Source: Sphingobium sp. SYK-6 (lineage in GTDB: Bacteria; Pseudomonadota; Alphaproteobacteria; Sphingomonadales; Sphingomonadaceae). From it: a stretch of DNA of 64,000 bases. The first letter of the stretch is position 1. Each line of letters starts with the position of its first letter. The notes beneath the pieces are model-generated. The model ran no database searches. It worked only from the letters and a program-made list of their open reading frames with translations, and was not told where the DNA came from. The stretch lies in NCBI RefSeq assembly GCF_000283515.1, contig NC_015976.1:2822501-2886500 (forward strand). Reading direction: 5' to 3'. This document shows positions 8,064-17,030 of the stretch, piece after piece. The position numbers were made by a program, and so were the translations under genes.

Positions 8064-9040
8064 GCCGCGATCCTCCCTCCGACGCGCGCATCCTGCGCTT
8101 CGCGATGCCGGGTCAGCAGCCAGTCGGCGGCCTTGCTTGCCTGACTGGCGGCGCGGAAGATCGCCCGGCTGTCCTCCTGGCAAACCTCAAGCCATGACGC
8201 GAGGTAGTCGGCATGGCGGACGGTCGGCACGATGCCCAGCGCGGCGCACAGGAAGGCCGATCCCATTTCGGCGACCAGTTCCTCGCGGGCATAGTCGTTC
8301 GATCCGAAGGCGCCGGTCAGGTTGCGATTGAGCCGCCTGGCGTGGCCGGTGGCATGGGTCAGTTCGTGCAGGCAGGTGCGGTAATAATTGATCTGCTCGA
8401 AGAAAGCGGGCTGCGGGGGCACCTGTACGAAGTCATGGGCGGGCACATAGAAGGCGCGATCGCCGCCGATGCGAAAATCCACGCCGCTGGCCGCGATCAC
8501 CTCTTCCGCAACCGGCACGATCTCGCGCGCGGGAAGCCGCACCGGATCAGGCATGAGACCGGGCCGCAGCCCCTCGCACTGCGCGACATTGAAGACGGTG
8601 AAGCGTCTGAGGAACGGGATCGCCCGGGCCTCGTCGCCGCGTTCCCGCGCGCGCTCGGCCTCGGCTTCGGGGACGAAGCGGTCGGCATAGACAACGGTCG
8701 TTCCGCGCTCGCCCTTGCGGACCGCACCGCCCGCTTGCGAAGCCTGACGGAAGGTGAGCCAGCCTTGTGAGGGCCAGCCCCGCTCGATGACCGCGCCCCA
8801 CAGGATCAGGATATTGATGCCGGAATAAGCGCGGCGGGTCAGCGCGTTCATCGGCAGACCGGGAACGGGCGAACCGTCCCCGACCTTTCCCCACGGCTGT
8901 ACCCAGGGGAAGCGGCCCGCCTCCAGTTCGGCGACGATGCGGGCGGTGACGGTCTGGTAGAGATCGGCGCGCGGCGAGGAGCCCTGTTCGCGTTCCTGTT
9001 TCCCGGCTTTGCCCCGCACACGGGCGTTGGATTGGCGCAT
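8060..9040 (-). CDS. ardC: ArdC family antirestriction protein
   Basis: A 326-residue ArdC protein with an N-terminal ssDNA-binding domain (DLYQTVTARIVAELEAG, then PWVQPWG and NALTRRAYSGINILILW) and a C-terminal zincin-like metallopeptidase domain with HELTHATGH as the HExxH zinc motif and EELVAEMGSAFL as the following Glu helix. ArdC protects incoming single-stranded DNA during conjugation and counters restriction. GGAGGAA lies seven bases before the ATG. It heads the ardC-DUF2958-parB-like operon. Confidence 0.9.
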   Translation of the reverse strand: MRQSNARVRGKAGKQEREQGSSPRADLYQTVTARIVAELEAGRFPWVQPWGKVGDGSPVPGLPMNALTRRAYSGINILILWGAVIERGWPSQGWLTFRQASQAGGAVRKGERGTTVVYADRFVPEAEAERARERGDEARAIPFLRRFTVFNVAQCEGLRPGLMPDPVRLPAREIVPVAEEVIAASGVDFRIGGDRAFYVPAHDFVQVPPQPAFFEQINYYRTCLHELTHATGHARRLNRNLTGAFGSNDYAREELVAEMGSAFLCAALGIVPTVRHADYLASWLEVCQEDSRAIFRAASQASKAADWLLTRHREAQDARVGGRIAA

Positions 9041-9393
9041 GACGTTTCCTCCTTCGCCACCCAAAATGCGCTTGGCCTCCCCGGAAAGCGGGGGTGGGCG
9101 GCGAGATGCGGACGGAAAGGGCCGGCAGGCGACGGCGGCACCCGAAGGGGCGCAATGCAATGGAGCACCCGGCGCGAAGCGCAGGGTTGCAAGCCGGCGA
9201 CCGCCGGCCCTAGCCGGGAGCGCTGCCCACTCCCGCGCCACCGGGAGAGGCTCCAGGCAACGCCGTCGCGCCGATGAGGCGCGGCGACTGCATTACGATC
9301 GTGACCGTCAGGCCGTGACCTGCAGGGGCCCGGCGGAGGCCGGCGGCAACGCCCCGGCCGGAGTAGAGCGCGGTCGCGCGTATGGGCGAGGCG
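9041..9393. other. Intergenic region upstream of ardC
   Basis: 353 GC-rich bases without a convincing gene. It should hold the promoter for the ardC operon. I see no strong palindrome, tRNA or recognisable protein fragment in either strand. Confidence 0.4.
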
Positions 9394-9783
9394 CTATCGA
9401 CCTTTTGGCCACCGACAGTCGACGCTCTTTCCGGACCGCCAGGCGATCCCGAAGCCGCTGACGAGGGCGAGTTCCATATCTTCCTTGCAGGGCTGATCGT
9501 CGATGACGATCAGCTTCGCGGGATTCCCCTTCGCGCGCTGATGAAAATCGAGAAGCTGCCCGATCGCGGCCCGAATAGCGAACCGGACCGTTGCCGGTTC
9601 CGTCGGCGTGATCCCGGCCAGGACCGGACCTTGCGTTGCATCCCGAAAGCGCACATCGACGCGGTCGGGCCTGGCATGGACGCCTGTGTCGCCAGCCGCC
9701 TTAAGGAAAGTCTCGAAATCCTGTTGCAGCAGATGATGCCCGGGCGAGATGACCAGCTCATGTTCCTGCATATGGCGAACCAT
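9394..9783 (-). CDS. Nuclease-like protein fragment (C-terminal PD-(D/E)XK-type region)
   Basis: The 129-residue frame resembles the C-terminal region of a family of restriction-nuclease-fold proteins: GHHLLQQDFETFL, then a beta hairpin VDVRFRD and a helix IRAAIGQLLDFHQ followed by KLIVIDDQP. In intact relatives, as I recall them, the strand after VDVRF carries an E-x-K pair. Here that position reads LAGITPTE, so the catalytic Glu and Lys appear lost. The start is uncertain and the sequence upstream to about 9850 may be a broken N-terminus. I treat it as a probably inactive remnant. Confidence 0.4.
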   Translation of the reverse strand: MVRHMQEHELVISPGHHLLQQDFETFLKAAGDTGVHARPDRVDVRFRDATQGPVLAGITPTEPATVRFAIRAAIGQLLDFHQRAKGNPAKLIVIDDQPCKEDMELALVSGFGIAWRSGKSVDCRWPKGR

Positions 9784-10093
9784 CGGGTCGGTGGCGGTCG
9801 ATGCCGGGCGGCGCCCTTCGTTCTATGGCGGCCGTGCGCTCTGGACGCCTTTGTTGCGGACGGGGTCGAAATCAGGCGTGGACTGCCAGGCACTCACGGA
9901 GTGATCCGGTGAGAGCGCGCGCTGAACAATCGACAGCGCCTGATCGGACGGGACAAACGACTATGCCGGCGATGGCGTGAAGGTGACCGCCCTGTTCGAT
10001 ACGGTGTGTGAGGGTCATTTCGGCCCGGCATCAAAAGGACAGGAGCAGACCGGACCTGAGCGCGGGCTATCGTCCTGGCGCGCCCGCAGCGCG
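9784..10093. other. Region without a clear gene
   Basis: 310 bases between the nuclease-like fragment and the DUF2285 gene, both on the minus strand. The part nearest the fragment may be its decayed N-terminus. I recognise no complete gene or RNA. Confidence 0.35.
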
Positions 10094-10901
10094 CTAAGGC
10101 AGGAGCAGATGCCGATATTCACCGCTGGCCATCCGCCGCGCTTCGGCCACACGACGACGCACGCGGGAAAGGAGAAAGTCCGAGCGGCCACCCCATTCCT
10201 CGCGAACACGCCTGATGCCAAACAGCGCAATGGCGACATCCCGATAGGAGGCGCCGTCCGCCAGTGCGTCGGAGACGCGCAGGGCTTCCAGCCGCTGTGC
10301 CATCCGGGGGAGACGTGGAAAGAGAGAAGGATCGAAGCCGTCGTCGCGTTGGAGAGCGAGTAACTGGCGAAGTGCGCGAAGACGGGGCTCAAGGCCGGTA
10401 AAGCCGGACAGCTGATAGTGCAGCCTGACCTGCCTGGACGCGCATATTGAACCTTCGATCACATCGAGCCGGACACGGTGCCACCCATTCGACAGGGCAA
10501 GATATTCGCGGCCATCGTCGTCGCGGGCAAGGGTTGCCTGATGGCCGAGCCGGGTCAGATCAAGCGCTTCGGGGTCGTCAGGGGCAGTCGGCTCGGCGCG
10601 CACCCGCAGCACGTGCGGGTCAAAAGCGGCACGCCAGAGCAGCCGTGCGGCGGGCGCCGGACGATCTGGACATTCCGCGAAAGTGGAGCCCCCACGGCCG
10701 TGCCGACGCATCTGCCTGCAAAGGAAATACCTGCGTTCCGGGGGCCGAAGTCCCTCCAAAACCGTGCCAGGACGCCACATAGCCCGGATCGCGGCGCAAC
10801 CATTCCCAGGCGAGGCCGGCACGATCGATGCCCTCCAGCGCGCAATAAGGCGCGCCGGAGCGCCAGTCAGGGCGATGATCAGCCCCGCGCTCCGCCGGCA
10901 T
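10094..10901 (-). pseudogene. DUF6499 + DUF2285 DNA-binding protein, frameshifted
   Basis: The N-terminal domain is read from 10901 in one frame (DWRSGAPYCALEGIDRAGLA, WEWLRRDPGY, typical of DUF6499). The rest is read in a second frame (AECPDRPAPAARLLW through the C-terminal DUF2285 domain with SYRDVAIALFGIRRVREEW and LLSRVRRRVAEAR). The frames meet at about 10688-10692, where one extra base splits the protein after RPWGLHF. An intact version would be about 268 residues. Such proteins regulate or accompany integrative elements. Either the gene is inactivated or there is a base error here. Confidence 0.7.
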
Positions 10902-11073
10902 GAAAGGAACAGCCGTACCGGGAACGAAAGCAAATATATTTGCACAGTCGCAACGGGCTACATAGCATTCCGCACTTGCCGAACGATCTGCCGCGCCGAC
11001 TGAGAATCGGTGTCTGCAGACTCTTGAATGCTGTCACGGGAGCATCGCAGCCTGGGGCGTCTCCCGCATCGAT

Positions 11074-11832
11074 GTGGCGCATGCTATGTTGCTGACCAGG
11101 ATCGCCCGGGAGTTTGCAGATGCGGTGGATGAGGCGCAGACGGCCGAGGCGCTGGCCACGATATTGCACGATGTGGCGCGCGAAATGGGGTTTCACTATT
11201 TCGCGCTGACCCACCATGTGGACGTTCCTCTCGCGCCGCAACCGGCAATCAGGCTGCACAATTATCCTGCAGCATGGGTCGACTATTTTGACGCGCACCA
11301 TCTGGGACTGTCCGATCCCGTGCATCGGGCAAGCCAGCAGACCAACGTTGGCTTTTCCTGGTCGCGACTGGCCGGGATGATCGAACTGACGGCGCGCGAC
11401 CGCGACATTCTCGAGCGCTCGCAGCGTGCCGGTATCGGCGAAGGATTTACGGTGCCGGCGCATGTCCCGGGCGAATCCGCGGGCTCCTGTTCTTTCGCCG
11501 TTGCAGCGGGGCAGCCATTGCGGGAAGAACGGCTCCCGCTCATCCAGCTTGTCGGGGCGATCGCATTCGAAGGCGCGCGCAGGGTCTCGGCCCTGCGCAT
11601 GCCGGCACCCGCCCGGCCGCGGCTCACCGACCGGCAGCGGGACTGCGTCTACTGGGCCGCGCGCGGCAAATCCGACTGGGAGATCGCGAAGATACTTGGC
11701 ATCAGTCATGAAACGGTGATCCAGCATCTCAAGCAGGCGCGCGAGCGCTATGGTGTCGGCAAGCGGGCGCAACTGACGGTGCATGCGCTGTTCGACGGAA
11801 CGCTGACCTTCGTCGATGTGCTGCGGCGTTGA
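11074..11832 (+). CDS. LuxR-family autoinducer-binding regulator (TraR/LuxR type)
   Basis: A 252-residue quorum-sensing receptor. The N-terminal domain (residues 15-165) has the ligand-pocket pattern of acyl-homoserine-lactone receptors (HNYPAAWVDYF, LSDPVHR, SWSRL, GFTVPAH). The C-terminal domain is a LuxR HTH (LTDRQRDCVYWAARGKSDWE, IAKILGISHETVIQHLKQAR). The GTG at 11074 is the longest start and an ATG at 11086 is equally possible. Neither has a clear ribosome binding site. It is followed by luxI with a dyad between them, and the four genes 11074-14034 form one operon. Confidence 0.9.
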   Translation: MAHAMLLTRIAREFADAVDEAQTAEALATILHDVAREMGFHYFALTHHVDVPLAPQPAIRLHNYPAAWVDYFDAHHLGLSDPVHRASQQTNVGFSWSRLAGMIELTARDRDILERSQRAGIGEGFTVPAHVPGESAGSCSFAVAAGQPLREERLPLIQLVGAIAFEGARRVSALRMPAPARPRLTDRQRDCVYWAARGKSDWEIAKILGISHETVIQHLKQARERYGVGKRAQLTVHALFDGTLTFVDVLRR

Positions 11833-11834
11833 TA

Positions 11835-11850
11835 TCCCCATTTCTGGGGA
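11835..11850. promoter_or_regulatory. lux-box-like dyad upstream of luxI
   Basis: TCCCCA-TTTC-TGGGGA, a 6+6 inverted repeat three bases after the luxR stop and 62 bases before the luxI start. Its position and symmetry fit a LuxR binding site driving luxI autoinduction. Confidence 0.5.
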
Positions 11851-11912
11851 ATGGTCCTGGCGGGCAGCCGGGCGGATGATCGGGGCCTTTCACGAGGCAG
11901 GGAGCTCCGGTC

Positions 11913-12521
11913 ATGCTCTTTACGGTCAGTGCGGGCAGCAGCAGCGAGGACGCGGCGATGCGCGCGATGTTCGAGGCGCGCAAGCGCGTGTTTGTCGACC
12001 TTCTCGGATGGGACCTTCCCATTCTCGACGGGCGCTATGAAGTCGACCAGTTCGATGATGTCCATGCGCGCTACCTGATCCTCACCGACGGCGAGGGGCG
12101 GCATCGGGCATCGGCGCGGCTGCTGCCGACCACACGGCCGCATATCCTCGACAGCCTGTTCGGTACGCTGTGCGAGGAAGCGCCACCGCGCGGGGAGGAT
12201 ATTCTCGAGATCACCCGGTTCTGCCTCGACCGCGGCCTCAACGCCGCGCGGCGGCGGCAGGCACGCGATACGCTGGTCACGGCACTTGTCGATCACGCGC
12301 TGAAAACGGGGATTTCGATGTATACGGGTGTGGCCGAGATCGGCTGGCTGCAGCAGATCCTGGCCTTCGGCTGGCGCTGCCGGCCGCTCGGGCTGCCGCA
12401 GAGGATCGACGGCATGATGCTGGGCGCGCTTCGCATCGACATCACGCGCGATACGCCGGCGCTGCTGGCACGGGCGGGTATTCGCAGCGAGCAACCCGAA
12501 ACGAGGCGGGAGGCGGCGTGA
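11913..12521 (+). CDS. Acyl-homoserine-lactone synthase (LuxI/TraI family)
   Basis: A 202-residue autoinducer synthase that would make N-acyl-homoserine lactone from S-adenosylmethionine and an acyl carrier. Family residues are visible: RKRVFVDLLGWDL (the Arg, Phe and Trp of the substrate entrance), the acidic trio in YEVDQFDDVHARY, the ARLLPT strand, and EITRFCLD with the conserved Glu and Arg. AGGGAG lies eight bases before the ATG. Its TGA shares one base with the ATG of the next gene, so the dioxygenase gene is translationally coupled. Confidence 0.92.
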   Translation: MLFTVSAGSSSEDAAMRAMFEARKRVFVDLLGWDLPILDGRYEVDQFDDVHARYLILTDGEGRHRASARLLPTTRPHILDSLFGTLCEEAPPRGEDILEITRFCLDRGLNAARRRQARDTLVTALVDHALKTGISMYTGVAEIGWLQQILAFGWRCRPLGLPQRIDGMMLGALRIDITRDTPALLARAGIRSEQPETRREAA

Positions 12522-13429
12522 TGCAGATGATCCGCCCGGTGCCATCGGCCGATCGCGACATGGAGATCGACGCCTGGACCACGCGCCTGCTCGATCAGGG
12601 CTATTGTGTCATTCCCGATGTCATGTCGCCCGGCACCATTGCGGCGCTCGACCAGGATCTTGCCGGGGACTTCGCAGACACGCCCTTTTGTCAGGGCGGC
12701 TTCTACGGCGCGCGGACACGGCGGTTTGGGCGCCTGCTCGCCCGTTCATCACATGCGGCAGCGCTGGTCATGAACCCGCTGGTCCTCGGCATTGCCGGAC
12801 GCGTGCTGGGGCCATGGTGCGAGAACATCCAGCTCAACCTGACGCAGGCGATCGCCCTGCATCCGGGGGCGCTTGCGCAACTCCCGCACCGGGATCAGGA
12901 CATGTGGCGGGGAACGCCCGGCGAAGTCGAATATCTGGTCAATGTGATGTGGCCGTTCACGCCGTATCGCGAGGAAAACGGTGCCACGCTTGTCTGGCCG
13001 CACAGCCACGGACAGCATGCGCTGCAGCCCGGGCCCGCCGGATCGCCGGTCACGGTCGAAATCGATCCCGGCGCGGCTCTGCTGTTCCTGGGCTCGACGC
13101 TGCACGGTGCCGGCGGCAACCGGAGCGACAGCGTGCGGCGCGGGACGATCGTGAGCTACTGTCTGGGCTGGCTCAAACCCTATGAGAATCAGTGGCTGGC
13201 CTATCCGCCTGCGATCGCGCGTCACTTTGCGCCCGACCTTGCCGCGCTTGTCGGATACCGGCAGCACCGTCCCAATCTCGGCAATTACGAAGGTCAGTGC
13301 CCGTCGGTGCTGCTGGCGGACAATCTTGCGGCTCATCTCGGGGCGGTCGACGCGTTGCGGCCCGACCAGCAGGCGCTGGTCGACGCCTATGTTGCCGGCC
13401 AGGAAGAATGCCGGTCGGCGGGAGAATGA
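12521..13429 (+). CDS. Phytanoyl-CoA dioxygenase (PhyH) family protein
   Basis: A 302-residue Fe(II)/2-oxoglutarate oxygenase. The iron site is visible as the H-x-D pair in LPHRDQDMW and the distal His in STLHGAG, followed by the 2-oxoglutarate-binding Arg in RRGTIVSYCLGW. A PhyH-type gene directly after luxR-luxI is a recurrent arrangement in sphingomonads, and its substrate is unknown to me. The start overlaps the luxI stop by one base and its stop overlaps the next start (ATGA). Confidence 0.88.
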   Translation: MQMIRPVPSADRDMEIDAWTTRLLDQGYCVIPDVMSPGTIAALDQDLAGDFADTPFCQGGFYGARTRRFGRLLARSSHAAALVMNPLVLGIAGRVLGPWCENIQLNLTQAIALHPGALAQLPHRDQDMWRGTPGEVEYLVNVMWPFTPYREENGATLVWPHSHGQHALQPGPAGSPVTVEIDPGAALLFLGSTLHGAGGNRSDSVRRGTIVSYCLGWLKPYENQWLAYPPAIARHFAPDLAALVGYRQHRPNLGNYEGQCPSVLLADNLAAHLGAVDALRPDQQALVDAYVAGQEECRSAGE

Positions 13430-14034
13430 GCCCCGGCGTCACATTCGAGCGCATTTACCGGGAGCTGAAACGCCAGCTTCGCGATGGCGTGCTCGCCCCG
13501 GGCGCGCCGGTCGAGCCGGCCGTCATCGGCCATGAACTTGGCGCAAGCATCACACCGGTCCGCGATGCGCTCCACCGTCTGACCGGCGAGCAGCTGGTGG
13601 AGACGCCGCAGCACAACGGGTTCCGGGTGCCCCGGCTCACCGAGATGGAGCTGCGCGATCTCTATGCCTGGAACGGACTGGTGATCGGGGTCGCCACGAG
13701 CCGGGCGAAAGTCGATATGGTCCGCGATATCCGCCCGCCGGAAGACGCAGAGACCATCGCCGGAAGAACCGCGGCCATGTTCCTGCGGATCGCTGCTGCA
13801 ACCGGCAGTGGTGAAAATCTGCGGGCGGTCGGACAGCTCAACGACCGCCTGGCGCCCTTCCGGCGTGCCGAGCAGCAGGTGCTCGATGGACTGGCAGAGG
13901 AACTGGAGGAAATGACCGGACTGGCAGCCGCCATCGGACGGACCCGTCTGAACCGCGCTCTCGCGCGTTATCACCAGCGACGAACGACCGAAACGCCGCG
14001 CATCCTTGCGGCGACCCTCAACGCCCATGCCTGA
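13426..14034 (+). CDS. GntR-family transcriptional regulator
   Basis: 202 residues with an N-terminal GntR winged helix (FERIYRELKRQLRDGVLAPG, then HELGASITPVRDALHRLTGE and the wing LVETPQHNGFRVPRLTEMEL). The C-terminal region is short and helical, like a reduced FCD domain that might bind a small effector. It is the last gene of the luxR-luxI-phyH operon (ATGA overlap), so it may pass a quorum or metabolite signal to further targets. The 218 bases after it are unassigned. Confidence 0.85.
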   Translation: MSPGVTFERIYRELKRQLRDGVLAPGAPVEPAVIGHELGASITPVRDALHRLTGEQLVETPQHNGFRVPRLTEMELRDLYAWNGLVIGVATSRAKVDMVRDIRPPEDAETIAGRTAAMFLRIAAATGSGENLRAVGQLNDRLAPFRRAEQQVLDGLAEELEEMTGLAAAIGRTRLNRALARYHQRRTTETPRILAATLNAHA

Positions 14035-14252
14035 TCTGCTTTCACCAGGCACCGTTCGGGTGACATCCTGGTAGACGACCAGCTGAAGCATGCTCCTCTC
14101 CGGGAGGAGGCCGGTGGTATTTTTGTGCACCCAGGGATGCGAAGACGACGATCGCGGCGCTGACGAATCTGATTCCAGCATTTCGCGACCGAACCCCGGT
14201 TCGTCGCGAGCTGATCCTGGAACGACTCGTTCGTCGCGTCATTTCGAGCGGT

Positions 14253-15032
14253 GTGAAGATTGCGACCTACAATGTGAATGGGGTCAACGGCCGCCTCCCC
14301 GTCCTGCTTCGCTGGCTCCAGGAAGCCGGGCCAGATATCGTTTGTCTCCAGGAACTGAAGAGCCCTGATGAGCGCTTTCCGGCGCAGCCGATCCGTGAGC
14401 TGGGTTACGATGCGATCTGGCAGGGCCAGAAAAGCTGGAACGGCGTCGCGATTCTGAGCCGCGTCGGCGAGATTCACGAGACACGTCGCGGCCTTCCGGG
14501 CGATCCCGATGACCGTCACAGCCGCTATATCGAAGCAGCTGTCAACGGGATCCTGATCGGAGCGCTCTATCTCCCCAACGGCAACCCTCGCCCGGGACCT
14601 AAGTTCGATTACAAGCTGCGCTGGTTTGAGCGACTTATCGAGCACGCCAGAGGCCTGATCGAGACGGGCCTGCCCGTCATGCTGGCCGGGGACTTCAATG
14701 TGATGCCGACTGACCTCGACGTATACAAGCCGGAGCGCTGGCTCGACGACGCGCTGTTCGCACCCGACGTGAGAGCGGCCTATTCCCGGCTTCTGGATCA
14801 GGGCTGGACCGACGCGCTACGCTCGGTTCATCCCGGGGAGACGATCTACACTTTCTGGGATTATTTCCGGAATGCCTATGCCCGTAATGCAGGCTTGCGG
14901 ATCGACCACCTTCTCCTCAGCCCAACGCTGTCGGATCGGCTTCTCGACGCGCAGGTCGACCGCCATGTCCGGGGCTGGGAAAAGACCAGCGATCATGCGC
15001 CGGTCTGGATCGAACTGGCGGACAAGGCATAG
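14253..15032 (+). CDS. xth: Exodeoxyribonuclease III
   Basis: A 259-residue Mg-dependent AP endonuclease/3'-5' exonuclease of the XthA family used in base-excision repair. Motifs in order are IATYNVNGVNGRL, CLQELKSPDERFP (metal-binding Glu), ARYLPNGNP-like LYLPNGNPRPGPKFDYKLRW (catalytic Tyr region), AGDFNVMPTDLDVY and a C-terminal KTSDHAPVWIEL. It begins with GTG (VKIATYN), read as Met. It reads in the same direction as the decayed gene that follows. Confidence 0.92.
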   Translation: MKIATYNVNGVNGRLPVLLRWLQEAGPDIVCLQELKSPDERFPAQPIRELGYDAIWQGQKSWNGVAILSRVGEIHETRRGLPGDPDDRHSRYIEAAVNGILIGALYLPNGNPRPGPKFDYKLRWFERLIEHARGLIETGLPVMLAGDFNVMPTDLDVYKPERWLDDALFAPDVRAAYSRLLDQGWTDALRSVHPGETIYTFWDYFRNAYARNAGLRIDHLLLSPTLSDRLLDAQVDRHVRGWEKTSDHAPVWIELADKA

Positions 15033-15060
15033 GCAGGCGACGCAGGCCCGGAGACTGACG

Positions 15061-15333
15061 ATGGCGGTGATCGGCTGGAAACCCGATGTGATCGATCGCG
15101 CAGCGCTGCTGAACCGATTTCCGCCCATATGGCCCGATATCATCGCGGATCATGTGACATTCGGTGGCAAGCTGGCGAGCGGTCAGCTGCCGCCCTCAGT
15201 TGCAGCCCCGGATTGTCGGCCCCGCTGATGACGGCATCGGCCTGGAGGCCTGGTGGTTGCGATCGACGGGACGACCACCCGCATCGAGGGCAGCAGTTGT
15301 CATATAACCTGGTCTCCTGATCGTACCGCAGGG
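15061..15333 (+). pseudogene. Decayed conserved hypothetical gene, truncated by an IS end
   Basis: The frame begins MAVIGWKPDVIDRAALLNRF and ends at a TGA at 15228, but the protein continues in other frames: IVGPADDGIGLEA (frame 2) and then VVAIDGTTTRIEGSSCHITW (frame 1 again). Two single-base shifts, at about 15211 and 15251, are needed to join them. The gene is then cut at 15334 by the terminal repeat of an IS3-family element. I recognise it as a conserved sphingomonad family without known function. It follows xth by 28 bases. Confidence 0.6.
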
Positions 15334-15815
15334 TGAACCGCGCCGGGTCTGCCGGAGGCATTGGGTGGTGAGACACGCTGCCATATCGATGTTGGCCGCG
15401 GCAGCATAATATTGTTCTTCGGCTTCGGCAGGAGGGATGTTGCCGATGGGCTCCAGCAGCCGACGATGGTTGAACCAGTCGACCCATTCGAGCGTGGCAT
15501 ATTCGACGGCTTCGAAGCTGCGCCATGGTCCACGCCTGTGGATCACCTCAGCCTTGTAAAGGTCATTGATCGTCTCGGCCAAAGCGTTGTCGTAGCTATC
15601 GCCGACGCTGCCGACCGAGGGTTCTATCCCGGCTTCGGCGAGGCGCTCGGTGTACTTGATGGAGACGTATTGCGACCCGCGATCGCTATGATGGATGAGG
15701 CCGCCCCGATGGGCCGGCCGACGATCGTGAAGCGCCTGCTCCAGAGCATCGAGCACGAAGCTGGCATGGGCCGTTCTGCTGGCCCGCCAACCGACAATCC
15801 GCCGAGCTTTGTCAT
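15334..15815 (-). mobile_element. IS3-family insertion sequence remnant (transposase C-terminal part)
   Basis: The minus strand encodes the C-terminal half of an IS3-group OrfB with the rve integrase core: IVGWRASRTAHASFVLDALE, HHSDRGSQYVS (catalytic Asp), SVGSVGDSYDNALAETINDL (catalytic Glu) and [20 protein letters not shown]. One terminal repeat is intact on the + strand from 15334 (TGAACCGCGCCGGGTCTGCC). The OrfB N-terminus, OrfA and the other end are missing. The homology fades at about 15815, near the start of the next locus. The usual OrfB stop is also lost, so the frame reads out of the element. Confidence 0.8.
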
Positions 15816-15896
15816 AGCCCCTCTTTCTTGGCGTGAGTTTTAAGAGGCCTTGAAGTCGAGGCGTCATGCCGTGACCGCCTCGATTTATCGGCATTC

Positions 15897-16991
15897 TCAG
15901 ATGCCCGTCGGCGCCTCGAACGTCACATCGCGCGCATGGTCAGACATGCCCTGCTCCCAAGTACTCCAGCCTGAATTCAACCCATAAGGCGCGCGTTCAA
16001 GCAAGGCGTCGATCTTGGAAATCAAGCCATTCTTCTCGATCTTGAAGATCTCCGCAATCTGCCATGTATGCGGTTGGACCGGCCCGGCGGTGACCGTTCG
16101 GCCATTGGCAGTGGTGAAAGTCCGCGTCGCGCCACCCGAATGATCGAAGAAAGCAAAAGCGAATACGAGGCCTCGTTCAGGATCAACGGCAACGAACCGG
16201 CGATCGCGAATACGATTGACGAACGCCATCAGCCCCGACTTGAATTGTTCGGTGCAACTCCACTGACCCGAATAACCGGTCGCCGTGGCGGGGTCGGGAC
16301 GCTTTTCCCCGGCGGGCGTTGGCGCGAGCGTCGCTTGTTTTCCATTTTCATGACGCAGACAATCGGGCGTGAACGGATAATCCCCTTTTCCGTCATTCTT
16401 CTGAAGGCCGGTGAAATATTTGTTGGCCTGCGCGATTAACTGGTCGCGTGAAAGCCGTGCGCTTTGAGGGATCACCTCTACGAGCTTGGGATGAACCGCC
16501 ATGCCATCCAGCCGGTTATAGCTCGCATTGTCGGTCTCGGCCGGATAGCGGAACACGATCTGTTCCACTTCCGTGATTTGCTGATCGCGCACGAGCAGAC
16601 GCAGTGCAATGAACGAGCCGTTGAACTTGGCGGCGTCGCGATGATCCTCCTGGATAGTCCCGAAGAATGTGACTTGTCCGGCCGCGACGTCCGTGACGAA
16701 CAGCTTATAGTTGCCGCGGGCTTTCATTGTGTTCCACAAGCCGTCGCCGACTAACAGGCGCTGGCCGTTTTCCGTGAAGCGCACATTCGGCGAGATCGGC
16801 ACTGCGCTCGGCTGATTTGCCGCAACGGCATCGAGATAGCGACCGACAAAGCCTTCCAGGCACGCGCGCTCACACGGCGCTGCTGCTGGCGCGGGCGTGG
16901 TTGCGGGCGCAACACTCGTGCAGAGCAAGGCTGCAATAAGACCGGCGCAAACCCGTCCTCCACGCAAATTCAGTGATTGTGCGCGCATCAT
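15897..16991 (-). CDS. Secreted DUF8021-like (NTF2-fold) protein, paralogue 1
   Basis: 364 residues: a signal peptide (CAGLIAALLCTSVAPA), then the cluster's recurrent pattern. This is CERACLEGFVGRYLDAV, VRFTENGQRLLVGDGLW, TFFGTIQEDHRD, ANKYFTGLQKNDGKGDYPF with a Cys in TPDCLRHENG, IRDRRFVAVDPERGLVFAF, AFFDHSGG and the end motif RAPYGLNSGWSTWEQG. Two NTF2/SnoaL-like halves are likely. The catalytic role is unknown. I chose the ATG at 16991, which sits after GGAAGG, over in-frame ATGs at 17006 and 16997. It lies about 40 bases after the SnoaL-like gene on the same strand and should share its MarR-box promoter. Confidence 0.8.
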   Translation of the reverse strand: MMRAQSLNLRGGRVCAGLIAALLCTSVAPATTPAPAAAPCERACLEGFVGRYLDAVAANQPSAVPISPNVRFTENGQRLLVGDGLWNTMKARGNYKLFVTDVAAGQVTFFGTIQEDHRDAAKFNGSFIALRLLVRDQQITEVEQIVFRYPAETDNASYNRLDGMAVHPKLVEVIPQSARLSRDQLIAQANKYFTGLQKNDGKGDYPFTPDCLRHENGKQATLAPTPAGEKRPDPATATGYSGQWSCTEQFKSGLMAFVNRIRDRRFVAVDPERGLVFAFAFFDHSGGATRTFTTANGRTVTAGPVQPHTWQIAEIFKIEKNGLISKIDALLERAPYGLNSGWSTWEQGMSDHARDVTFEAPTGI

Positions 16992-17030
16992 CCTCATCCT
17001 TCCCATGATCGTGTCGTCCGATAGAAGTGT

